NCBI GenBank assembly: GCA_947459455.1
Contig: CANHEC010000054.1
Location: forward strand, 1 to 8,806
Origin: Chitinophagaceae bacterium
GTDB lineage: Bacteria > Bacteroidota > Bacteroidia > Chitinophagales > Chitinophagaceae
DNA length: 8,806 nucleotides
Direction of reading: 5' to 3'
The notes beneath the pieces are model-generated. The model was given only the letters and a program-made list of their open reading frames with translations. It did not search any database and had not been told where the DNA came from. Shown here piece after piece: positions 1 to 6,888 of this stretch. Numbering within the stretch: position 1 is the stretch's first letter; each line of letters begins with the position of its first letter. A program made the translations under genes and the position numbers.

Positions 1-1151
1 GAGTAGTACAGCAGGCATTTCCCCTCCAGTCCATCGCGGCCGGCACGGCCCGTTTCCTGGTAATAGTTTTCAATGCTTTTGGGAATATTAAAGTGGATCA
101 CAAACCGGATATCGGGCTTATCGATGCCCATGCCGAAGGCGATGGTGGCTACAATCACCTGCACGTCTTCATTCAAAAACTTGTCTTGCCGCTCGGCCCG
201 TATTTTGGCATCGAGGCCTGCGTGGTAGGCCACCGCTTTGATGTTGTTGGCCGCCAGTATTTCGGCCAGCTCTTCGGTGGTTTTGCGGTTGAGGGTGTAA
301 ATGATGCCGCTCTTGCCGCGGTTTTGCGAAATGAATTTGACAATACTGCGAATGGTTTGCTCCTTCTTGATTTTGGGCACCACTTCGTAGTACAGGTTCT
401 GCCGGTTGAAACTGCTGATGAAGATATTCGGCTGGCGCAGTCCCAGGTTTTTCACAATGTCGCTTTGCACCTTGGGGGTGGCAGTGGCCGTCAGCGCTAT
501 CACAGGTACTGCCTCATTTATCTGGTCCATCATATCCCGCAGGCGGCGGTATTCGGGCCTGAAGTCGTGGCCCCACTCCGAAATACAGTGGGCTTCGTCT
601 ACAGCAAAAAAGGAGATGGGCAGGTCGCGGAAGAAATCGAGATTGTCTTGCTTGGTCAGCGTTTCCGGCGCCACATACAGCATTTTGGTACGGCCTTCGG
701 TCAGGTCGTCCTTTACCTCCCGCTGCTGGGTTTTGTTCAGCGTACTGTTCAAAAAGTGGGCAATGTTATCGTTGCTGCTATAGCCTCGCACCAGGTCTAC
801 CTGGTTTTTCATCAGCGCTATCAGCGGACTTACAATAATGGCGACACCTTCGCTCATGAGGGCGGGCAGCTGGTAGCACAGGCTTTTGCCACCGCCGGTA
901 GGCATAATGATAAAGGTATCCTGCCCGCTCATCAGGCTCTGGATGGCCTCCAATTGCTTGCCTTTGAAGCCATCGAAACCGAAATGCTCATGCAGGCGGG
1001 CTGCCAGTTCTTTTTCGCTGGGTACGGTTGTTTTCACGCTATTTGCAGCACGGGCACCAGTCTTCTTCACGCCGTTTGCTTTGCTGCCTGCTAGTTTGGT
1101 AGTACTTGCCTTGGCAGCAGGCGCTGCCTTCTTTACCACTGTTTTTGCCAT
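1..1151 (-). CDS. recQ: ATP-dependent DNA helicase RecQ, N-terminal part (cut by window start)
   Basis: Superfamily 2 3'-5' DNA helicase acting in recombination and replication-fork repair in the cytoplasm. Reading down from the ATG at 1151, 383 codons are open to the window edge. Visible helicase motifs: FGFDGFKGKQLEAIQ (motif 0, about residues 57-71), Walker A TGGGKS at 85-90, the DEAH box at 185-188 followed by CISEWGHDFRP, then the second RecA-like lobe with VATIAFGMGIDKPD and ETGRAGRDG close to the cut. The zinc-binding, winged-helix and HRDC parts would lie outside the window. Residues 1-45 form a basic Lys/Ala/Thr-rich tail (MAKTVVKKAAPAAKAS...) not typical of RecQ, which normally starts just before motif 0. 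The ATG at 1151 is chosen because it is the only ATG in frame before the helicase core; GTG codons at residues 28 and 39 are alternatives. It is divergent from kdsD. The family assignment is firm; the start is less so. Confidence 0.96.
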   Translation of the reverse strand, partial: MAKTVVKKAAPAAKASTTKLAGSKANGVKKTGARAANSVKTTVPSEKELAARLHEHFGFDGFKGKQLEAIQSLMSGQDTFIIMPTGGGKSLCYQLPALMSEGVAIIVSPLIALMKNQVDLVRGYSSNDNIAHFLNSTLNKTQQREVKDDLTEGRTKMLYVAPETLTKQDNLDFFRDLPISFFAVDEAHCISEWGHDFRPEYRRLRDMMDQINEAVPVIALTATATPKVQSDIVKNLGLRQPNIFISSFNRQNLYYEVVPKIKKEQTIRSIVKFISQNRGKSGIIYTLNRKTTEELAEILAANNIKAVAYHAGLDAKIRAERQDKFLNEDVQVIVATIAFGMGIDKPDIRFVIHFNIPKSIENYYQETGRAGRDGLEGKCLLYY

Positions 1152-1378
1152 TTTTTGCCATTTGCTATCGGGCAGGATTGCCAGATAGGGTCTTAAAAGG
1201 TACTTCTTTTTTGCCAGCTTAGCCAGCCATTGAGCAAAAGAGTACAGAAAGTGTGTGCACGCTGGTCGCTGCCATGTAAATGGCCCGAGGGGGTGCTTTG
1301 ATTGAAAGGACGGCGAAGTTAATTTTTTCTGCCCTGCACTTTTCGGGGCTTTCGCTTAGGTATTGTTAAAGGATGGGC

Positions 1379-1393
1379 ACCAGCGGGGCTGGT
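1379..1393. repeat. Short perfect inverted repeat upstream of kdsD
   Basis: ACCAGC, a GGG loop, then GCTGGT: a 6-bp perfect stem, 70 bases before the kdsD ATG. It is followed by TTTG rather than a T-run, so it is not a convincing terminator. If kdsD is transcribed from the -7 element at 1449, this lies upstream of the transcript and could only act as a DNA site. It may well be chance; its role is unknown. Confidence 0.25.
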
Positions 1394-1448
1394 TTGACGC
1401 AGCCCTGACAGGCGGTAGCTGCCCGCTGCGCAAGCACCCGGTTTGGGC

Positions 1449-1456
1449 TACCTTTG
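1449..1456 (+). promoter_or_regulatory. Bacteroidota -7 promoter element for kdsD (TACCTTTG)
   Basis: TACCTTTG matches the Bacteroidota sigma-A -7 consensus TAnnTTTG exactly and sits 6 bases before the kdsD ATG at 1463. Transcription usually starts a few bases past this element, which would place the first base of the mRNA at or next to the start codon, so a leaderless or nearly leaderless transcript is predicted. No clear TTG -33 element is seen about 20 bases upstream. The position, rather than the 8-mer alone, makes this credible. Confidence 0.6.
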
Positions 1457-1462
1457 CACCGC

Positions 1463-2428
1463 ATGCAACAGCAAGATTTGAAGGCGATTGCCTTGCGCAC
1501 CATCGAACTGGAGGCCAGCAGTGTACAGGGGCTGGCCCAATTTGTGAATGATGCCTTTGTACAGGTGGCACAACTGGTGCACGAAAGCAGGGGCCGCCTG
1601 GTGGTAAGCGGCATTGGCAAAAGCGCCATCATTGCCCAAAAAATAGTGGCCACCCTCAACAGTACCGGTACGCCCAGCCTGTACATGCACGCCGCCGATG
1701 CCATCCATGGCGACCTGGGCATGATTACCGAGCAGGATGTGGTAATGGTGATCAGCAAAAGCGGCAATAGCCCGGAAATAAAGGTGCTGGTACCGCTCAT
1801 TAAAAATTTTGGGAACCCGCTGATAGGCATGGTGGGCAATACCGAGAGCTACCTGGCCCGGCACGCCGACCATGTGCTGAATACCACCGTGACCGCCGAA
1901 GCCTGCCCCAACAACCTGGCGCCCACCAGCAGCACCACCGCCCAAATGGTAATGGGCGATGCCCTGGCCGTGTGCCTGATGGAAATGAATGGCTTTACCG
2001 GCGATGATTTTGCCCGCTTTCACCCCGGCGGTACACTGGGCAAAAAGCTGTACCTACGGGTAGCTGACCTGATAGCCGACAACCCGGTACCAAAAGTGAG
2101 CCCCGAAACGCCGCTGCCCGAAACGGTGATAGAAATGACCCAGAAGCGACTGGGTGCTACAGCGGTGGTGAATGCAGATGGCACGGTGTACGGCATCATT
2201 ACCGACGGCGACCTGCGCCGCATGCTGCAGCGCCGCCAGCCCATAGCCGGCGTAAAAGCAGCCGACCTGGCCAGCCCGCACCCCAAAACCATTGCCCCCG
2301 ATGCGCTGGCAGTGCATGCCCTCGACCTGCTGCGCCAGCACGACATTACCCACCTGCTGGTAGCCAACGACAACCAATATGTGGGAATCCTACATTTGCA
2401 CGACCTGGTAAAAGAAGGACTGATCTGA
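1463..2428 (+). CDS. kdsD: Arabinose-5-phosphate isomerase, KpsF/GutQ/KdsD family
   Basis: Interconverts D-ribulose-5-phosphate and D-arabinose-5-phosphate, the first committed step toward Kdo for lipopolysaccharide; cytoplasmic. The 321-residue protein has an N-terminal SIS sugar-isomerase domain (about 30-190) and two CBS domains (about 200-258 and 262-321), the standard layout (E. coli KdsD has 328). The SIS signatures are clear: SGIGKS, STGTPS, HGDLGM, SKSGNSPEI, EACPNNLAPTSSTT and FHPGGTLG. Lys53, Glu105, Glu146 and His187 match the E. coli active-site residues Lys59, Glu111, Glu152 and His193 at a constant offset of 6, so the enzyme should be active. The start is the ATG at 1463 (MQQQDLKAI); a TTG at 1454 adds three residues but lies inside the -7 promoter element and is rejected. 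manC follows after 33 bases, probably in the same operon. GutQ-like paralogues share this architecture, so the isomerase role is known better than the exact pathway. Confidence 0.95.
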   Translation: MQQQDLKAIALRTIELEASSVQGLAQFVNDAFVQVAQLVHESRGRLVVSGIGKSAIIAQKIVATLNSTGTPSLYMHAADAIHGDLGMITEQDVVMVISKSGNSPEIKVLVPLIKNFGNPLIGMVGNTESYLARHADHVLNTTVTAEACPNNLAPTSSTTAQMVMGDALAVCLMEMNGFTGDDFARFHPGGTLGKKLYLRVADLIADNPVPKVSPETPLPETVIEMTQKRLGATAVVNADGTVYGIITDGDLRRMLQRRQPIAGVKAADLASPHPKTIAPDALAVHALDLLRQHDITHLLVANDNQYVGILHLHDLVKEGLI

Positions 2429-2461
2429 CGGGCCCAACGAGGTACACAAACCACTCACTAC

Positions 2462-3544
2462 ATGAACAACCATCAATATGTGGCCATCATGGCAGGCGGC
2501 ATCGGCAGCCGCTTTTGGCCCATGAGCCGCAACCGATTGCCCAAGCAGTTCCTGGATGTGCTGAATACCGGCCAAACCCTGCTGCAATCTACTTTTCAGC
2601 GCTACGCCTCCTTCATACCGGTCAACAACATCTTCATCATCACGTTTGAAGAATATGCCCCGCTGGTGCGCCAGCAGCTACCTGGCCTGCCCGAAGAAAA
2701 TATTTTGAAAGAACCCAGCCGCAAAAGCACAGCGCCCTGTGTAGCCTACATGGCGTTCAAGCTGCTGAAGCGAGACCCCTCGGCCAGCTTCATTGTATCG
2801 CCCAGCGATCATTTGGTGCTGGATCAGGCTGGCTTTGCAGGCATTTGCCAGCAAGCCATGCAGTTTGCCGAGCGGCACCAGGCCATGGTGACCCTGGGCA
2901 TTACGCCCACCTACCCCAACACGGGCTATGGCTACATCCAGTACGAGCCCGAAGCAGTGGAGGAAAACGTATACCGCGTAAAAACATTTACCGAAAAACC
3001 CAACCTCGAACTGGCCAAAGCCTTTTTAGCCAGTGGCGAGTTTTTGTGGAATGCCGGCATTTTTGTGTGGCAGGCAGGTACCGTGCTCAAAGCCTTTGAA
3101 GAGCACATGGGTGAAATGTATGAGGTGTTTGCAGCCGAAAAAGATCGTTTTGATACTCCGGAAGAATACGCAGCGCTGGAAACCATTTATCCGCAGTGTA
3201 CCAATATCTCCATCGACTACGGCATCATGGAAAAGGCTCGCAACGTGCACATCATTCCGGCCAGCATAGGCTGGAGCGACCTGGGCACCTGGAACAGTGC
3301 CTACGAAAACATGGACAAAGACTACCTGGGCAATGCTGTAAGCGGCAAAAATGCAATGGTGATAGATGCCACCCGCAACATGGTGCATGTGCCGCACAAC
3401 AAGCTGGTAGTGCTACAAGGCCTTGACGATTTTGTGGTGGTAGACACCAACGATGTGCTGCTCATTTGCAAAAAAGACAAAGAGCAGGAAATAAAAGACT
3501 ACATGGCCGAGGTGAAGCGTAACAAAGGCGACAAGTTTTTGTAA
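2462..3544 (+). CDS. manC: Mannose-1-phosphate guanylyltransferase (GDP-mannose pyrophosphorylase)
   Basis: Makes GDP-mannose from mannose-1-phosphate and GTP in the cytoplasm, feeding mannose and fucose-type donors into surface polysaccharides and glycoproteins. The 360 residues form a single nucleotidyltransferase domain. The N-terminal signature AGGIGSRFWPMSRNRLPKQF (11-30) contains the G-x-G-x-R and PKQF nucleotide-binding elements. It is followed by EPSRKSTAPC (84-93), SPSDH (113-117), NTGYGYIQ (153-160), FTEKP, WNAGIFVW (196-203), SIDYGIMEKA (from 250) and GWSDLGTW (270-277), all in the usual order for ManC/CpsB. The C-terminal cupin phosphomannose-isomerase domain of the bifunctional AlgA/ManC type (about 470-480 residues) is absent, so this is monofunctional. 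It lies 33 bases after kdsD on the same strand with no terminator between, so co-transcription is likely. Its stop codon lies within a hairpin facing the convergent DUF1501 gene. Confidence 0.95.
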   Translation: MNNHQYVAIMAGGIGSRFWPMSRNRLPKQFLDVLNTGQTLLQSTFQRYASFIPVNNIFIITFEEYAPLVRQQLPGLPEENILKEPSRKSTAPCVAYMAFKLLKRDPSASFIVSPSDHLVLDQAGFAGICQQAMQFAERHQAMVTLGITPTYPNTGYGYIQYEPEAVEENVYRVKTFTEKPNLELAKAFLASGEFLWNAGIFVWQAGTVLKAFEEHMGEMYEVFAAEKDRFDTPEEYAALETIYPQCTNISIDYGIMEKARNVHIIPASIGWSDLGTWNSAYENMDKDYLGNAVSGKNAMVIDATRNMVHVPHNKLVVLQGLDDFVVVDTNDVLLICKKDKEQEIKDYMAEVKRNKGDKFL

Positions 3545-3551
3545 GCGCCTT
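3525..3551. terminator. Hairpin at the manC / DUF1501 convergent junction, candidate bidirectional terminator
   Basis: AAGGCG (3525-3530) pairs with CGCCTT (3546-3551). Inside, ACAA (3531-3534) pairs with TTGT (3539-3542) around a GTTT loop, leaving a 3-base AAG bulge on one side. The structure holds the manC stop codon and fills the 7-base gap up to the first base of the DUF1501 stop. No clean T-run follows on either strand (CTACTTT on plus, TGTT on minus), so termination strength is uncertain. It is the only candidate seen for ending either transcript here. Confidence 0.4.
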
Positions 3552-5078
3552 CTACTTTCCCGTAATCTGAATATTGACGCCGGGTTTCAACTGCACACTG
3601 CCGGCTACTTCCATTTTGAATACGCTCACATTGCTTTCTACCTCCAGCGTGTGCCCGGCATTTACAATTACTGTTTCGCCGGGCAGCGGCATGCGGCCGG
3701 CGCTCCAGGTGCTGCGGTCGGTCCACTTGCCGGTGGCAGCTGTTTCTATGGTAGGCTTTAGCACCGAGGTGGTACCAAAAGGCTGAAACAATACCTGATT
3801 GGCCACGCTTTGATCGGCGCCCAGCCAATCGGTCAGCACATCGGCGTAAATGCGCCTGAAATCAATTTGCATGGCGATGTCCCGCTGTGTATCCCATGGC
3901 TGTGGGTTTTTGGGCAGCAGGTCGGCTACCAAATCGGGTGGCATGCCTATTTGCCGCTTTTGCAAATTCGTGCCGAACAAAAACAGCGGCGCTGCCTGTC
4001 CATGGTCGGTGCCCCGCGACAGGTTGGAATTGGCACGTCTGCCAAACTCTGAAAAAGTCATGCTCATCACCCGGTCGCGGCTGCCTTGCAGGGCCAGATC
4101 GGCATAAAAAGCTTTTACCGCATCACCCAATTCCTTCAGCAGGCGTGCATGCGAGCCCGTGGTTACATCCAGGCTATCTACCTGGGTAGAGTGCGTGTCG
4201 TAGCCATCCTGGCTCACGAAATAGATTTTGCTCTTGAGGCCGCCATGTATCAGGCGGGCTACAATTTTCAGCTGATCGGCCAGGCGGTTTTGCGTGGGAT
4301 AGGTAGCCATGTTGGCACCGGTATCGGCGGCAGCTTTTATCTCGGCGCTGTAGCCCACGGCCAGCACTTGCTGGCGGCGCACAAAAGCAATCAGCTCGCC
4401 GGCATCGCAGCAAGGCAGGTCGGTACCCGCCTGGTTGGTACTCTCACCTATCAGTTGGTAAAACGTCTGCGCATCGTTGATGGTAATGCCGGTGCTTTGG
4501 CCATCGCCCTGCAGCGTAGGCGTAGCAGTATAGCCTATTTGCAGCGCCAGCGGATCTTCCATACTGGCACTGGGGTAGCCATTGGGGTAGCCGGCAAAAC
4601 GCTGCTGCAGGTAGCGGCCTGCCCAGCCCGTACTGGCGTATTGGTCGGCACTTACGCCCGTCATCCAAATGTCGGAGCTGCGGGCATGGCTCTGGTTGGC
4701 ATTGGGGTAGCCGGCGGCATGCACAATGCTCATCAGGCCATCATTGTACAGGTCGCGAAAGCCGGTGAGTGATGGATGCAGCCCGATGCCATCTACACCA
4801 GTAAGCGGCAGCACCCGATTGGTAGGAATGGCAATATTGCTGCGCAGGGTTTGGTAGTTGCCGTACTGCGATAGCGGTATCACGGTGTTCAATCCATCAT
4901 TGCCACCCACCAGATTAATGATCACCAAAATACGGTCTTCAGTAGCGGCCGGTGTGTTGCCCAGCGATTGTACGAGGGGGCTCAGCTCGTTGTGAGCCGT
5001 CATGCCAAAGCCATTCATGCGCAGCGGCAGCGCCAGCGAGGTAAGAGCAGATGCAGTAATGAATTTTCGGCGTTTCAT
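3552..5078 (-). CDS. DUF1501 family exported protein with twin-arginine-like signal
   Basis: Member of the DUF1501 family, distantly related to the alkaline phosphatase/sulfatase fold; no biochemical role is established. The 508 residues begin MKRRKFITASALTSLALPL, a Tat-type signal (Arg3-Arg4-Lys-Phe-Ile plus hydrophobic stretch). Family landmarks follow: INLVGGNDGLNTVIPL (54-69), GLHPSL, IVHAAGYPNANQSHARSSDIW (HARSSDIW at 131-138), TGWAGRYL, a YFVSQDGYDTH segment, TFSEFGRR and GTDHG (356-360), then APLFLFG. The last 60 residues (449-508) form a separate beta-rich module of the kind W-x(5)-TWS-x(5)-P-x-P-G-E-T-V-x-V-x-A-G-H-T, seen in secreted Bacteroidota proteins. The start is the ATG at 5078; a TTG at 5090 would add four residues and spoil the signal peptide. 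The DUF1800 gene ends 60 bases upstream on the same strand, the usual order of this pair. The family call is strong; function is unknown. Confidence 0.93.
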   Translation of the reverse strand: MKRRKFITASALTSLALPLRMNGFGMTAHNELSPLVQSLGNTPAATEDRILVIINLVGGNDGLNTVIPLSQYGNYQTLRSNIAIPTNRVLPLTGVDGIGLHPSLTGFRDLYNDGLMSIVHAAGYPNANQSHARSSDIWMTGVSADQYASTGWAGRYLQQRFAGYPNGYPSASMEDPLALQIGYTATPTLQGDGQSTGITINDAQTFYQLIGESTNQAGTDLPCCDAGELIAFVRRQQVLAVGYSAEIKAAADTGANMATYPTQNRLADQLKIVARLIHGGLKSKIYFVSQDGYDTHSTQVDSLDVTTGSHARLLKELGDAVKAFYADLALQGSRDRVMSMTFSEFGRRANSNLSRGTDHGQAAPLFLFGTNLQKRQIGMPPDLVADLLPKNPQPWDTQRDIAMQIDFRRIYADVLTDWLGADQSVANQVLFQPFGTTSVLKPTIETAATGKWTDRSTWSAGRMPLPGETVIVNAGHTLEVESNVSVFKMEVAGSVQLKPGVNIQITGK

Positions 5079-5138
5079 GTAGCGTGGCAAATGACGGGGT
5101 GATGAGAAAACGAAGGCTGAGATGGAAAAAATGCGGCA

Positions 5139-6770
5139 CTAAAACACCTGGAACTCGGCCATGCGCAGCATGTAGCGCATCAGCAGGCTCAGGCGCCAGC
5201 GCACTCCGTTGTAGTTGTCGGTATTATTGGGGTTTTGCCGAAATCTGTTCCATTCAAAAATCCAGGAGCTACGAGGAATACCCTGCATCATAATGGTATC
5301 AATCAAAAAATCTTTTTGCGCCTGGCTGAGCGGAAACACAAACAGGTGCTGCGAAAAACTTTCGAGTACCTGCTCGGTAGTGATGGAGGCTGCTGCTCCC
5401 ACATTGCCAAACGATGGCTGCAGCGATACCGCCCACGATACCAGATCGAGCCCAAGCCGATAGCTGGGCGTGACCTGCAGCCAGGGCCAGATGAGTGAAT
5501 CGGCAAACTGGTAGCGCAGCCCCAGCGTAGCCGAACTGAGCCAGCCTTTGGAGCGGGAAGCGAGGTAGTAAGGCTCGTAGCCAAAGACCGATGATTGCGA
5601 TGTAATGGGCATTTGCATCGACAGCATTTGCCACCACACGGCCCCCAGGTATTTTTCGGCACCCACCCACCCGGTGCTGGCAGCAGGTGGCGGCAGGTTA
5701 AACAATCGGTAGGCCCCTGCAATCAATTCCAGTGGCGATTTGATGATGGCACCGCGGTTGCTGATATCAAAGAAAATATCGCTGGTAAGCAGGCGCCGGA
5801 TCACAGGCTCTATTTGCCAGTTATTGGCCGGGCTGCTGAAAAAATTGGCCAGCGGAATGATCACATTGTTTTCAATGGTCTCGGTCACATTGGGGTTCAC
5901 ATACCAGCGGTACAGCTTTCGGCAAATAAAGCGGGCTGTTTGCGGATGCGCCAGCAGCATGTTGATGAGGGCATCTACTTCAACATTGCCTGCATTGGTA
6001 GTATTGTTGCCGGTAATGACCGTGTTGTTGTACCGGGCCGAAAATGTTTTGTTGCCGGTATCGTGCCGGCTGAGCTGAAATGAACTGCTGATAGAAGTAG
6101 TACCACCCCACCAATAGTTATGATGGCGCCAGCCGGTGAGCACCCGGGCCGCTTCCTTCACATCCTGCTCGGTATAGTTGTAGTTGCCGTAAAAATCTTT
6201 TTCGCCCACGGTGAATAGCTCCTGCAGTTCGCGAGCATAGTTTTCGTTGGGAGCACCGGCTATGTTTTCAGTGCCATTCAGGTATTCCAGCATGGCGGGG
6301 TCTACTGTTACCTGTTTTACAAACGTGCGAAAATTGCCCAGCGAGTTATCCCGGATCAGATTGAGGTAGCGCCACACAAAGCGGTACTCCGTCACCACCT
6401 CCGACGATACCACGAAATGGTTTTGCCAAAACAGCGCCAGCTTTTCGAGCAAGCTGGGCGGCCGGCTTTGGTTGGTCATCAGCCCCAGCCACCAAAAACG
6501 TACCGACTGTACCCGACCAAAGTTGGAATCGCCATCAAACGGTGTGGCGCTATTGAGCGCCTGCCCGAAAGTGGGATGATTCTTATCGAGGTGAATGACG
6601 GGCTCGGGATAGTAATTCACATTGGCCAGCAGCTGATTGTATGCCTGCACAGGCGTGAGGCCCGTAAAAGCGGCAATCTCAGCTTTGGTGGGGCCGGCGG
6701 TAGCCCTGCGCAGCAAATGCGCTGCCTGGTCGGCGGTCATGGCGGCAGTGGCGGTATCGAGGTAAGGCAA
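5139..6770 (-). CDS. DUF1800 family protein
   Basis: Member of the DUF1800 family, function unestablished, nearly always encoded next to a DUF1501 gene as here. The 543 residues show the family hallmarks in order: AAHLLRRATAGPT (16-28), EKLALFWQNHFV (109-120), RFVWRYLNLIRDNSLGNFR (130-148), DPAMLEYLNG (157-166), NENYARELQELFTVG (175-189), then KEAARVLTGW and, further on, HPQTARFICRKLYRWYVNP. Length is typical. No signal peptide or membrane segment is visible at the N terminus. The start is uncertain: TTG at 6770 (MPYLDTATAAMTADQAAH) or ATG at 6740 (MTADQAAH, 533 residues). I prefer the TTG because family members usually carry about ten residues before this point and the extra codons look like coding sequence; an in-frame TAG 9 bases upstream excludes anything longer. 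It is probably co-transcribed with the DUF1501 gene. Confidence 0.92.
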   Translation of the reverse strand: MPYLDTATAAMTADQAAHLLRRATAGPTKAEIAAFTGLTPVQAYNQLLANVNYYPEPVIHLDKNHPTFGQALNSATPFDGDSNFGRVQSVRFWWLGLMTNQSRPPSLLEKLALFWQNHFVVSSEVVTEYRFVWRYLNLIRDNSLGNFRTFVKQVTVDPAMLEYLNGTENIAGAPNENYARELQELFTVGEKDFYGNYNYTEQDVKEAARVLTGWRHHNYWWGGTTSISSSFQLSRHDTGNKTFSARYNNTVITGNNTTNAGNVEVDALINMLLAHPQTARFICRKLYRWYVNPNVTETIENNVIIPLANFFSSPANNWQIEPVIRRLLTSDIFFDISNRGAIIKSPLELIAGAYRLFNLPPPAASTGWVGAEKYLGAVWWQMLSMQMPITSQSSVFGYEPYYLASRSKGWLSSATLGLRYQFADSLIWPWLQVTPSYRLGLDLVSWAVSLQPSFGNVGAAASITTEQVLESFSQHLFVFPLSQAQKDFLIDTIMMQGIPRSSWIFEWNRFRQNPNNTDNYNGVRWRLSLLMRYMLRMAEFQVF

Positions 6771-6888
6771 AAGCAGCTACAAGGTACTGGTAGCTGCTGG
6801 CAAAAGCTATGCCACGTCGGCCGGTTTCGGCGTTTTTTGATGATTGGCAAAAAATGCAGTGTAGCAGCCCCGGCACTATCTTCAGCAC
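6771..6888. promoter_or_regulatory. Divergent promoter region between DUF1800 and the secreted hydrolase
   Basis: This 118-base gap must contain promoters for both directions. No exact TAnnTTTG element is found. On the plus strand TATCTTCA (6877-6884) sits 4 bases before the hydrolase ATG, at nearly the same relative place as the good kdsD element, but differs from consensus at two positions. On the minus strand TAGCTTTTG (6809-6801) resembles the element with one extra base. Both are weak. I place promoter activity here by arrangement rather than by motif. Confidence 0.35.

Larger units (their letters stand above)
1152..1462. other. Divergent intergenic region between recQ and kdsD
   Basis: About 310 bases with no gene I can support; the small frames across it show no recognisable protein. 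It must hold the promoters for both flanking genes. On the kdsD side there is an exact TAnnTTTG element (listed separately). On the recQ side the best candidate is TACCTTTT on the minus strand at 1202-1195, one base off the same consensus and 44 bases before the recQ ATG, but with no convincing upstream TTG element at the usual distance. A small perfect hairpin lies at 1379-1393. No riboswitch or RNA gene is recognised. Confidence 0.6.

Noticed and set aside
93..1094. Long plus-strand open frame (333 codons) across the recQ region
   Set aside because: It lies wholly antisense to an unmistakable RecQ helicase, and its translation shows no family-like motifs. It results from the codon bias of the true gene.
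1448..2023. 191-codon minus-strand frame inside kdsD
   Set aside because: Antisense shadow of the SIS domain, whose active-site residues are intact on the plus strand.
2391..2398. TACATTTG, an exact TAnnTTTG match 63 bases before manC, as a possible internal promoter
   Set aside because: It lies within kdsD codons, has no TTG element at the expected upstream distance, and a six-base-specified motif should occur a few times by chance in a window of this size.
4086..4772. 228-codon plus-strand open frame inside the DUF1501 gene
   Set aside because: Antisense to clear DUF1501 motifs; Gly/Ala/Val-rich shadow translation without a recognisable domain.
6820..6838. GCCG-GTTT-CGGC followed by G and six T on the plus strand, as a terminator
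   Set aside because: Only a 4-bp stem, and no plus-strand gene ends upstream of it; the gene on that side runs in the opposite direction.
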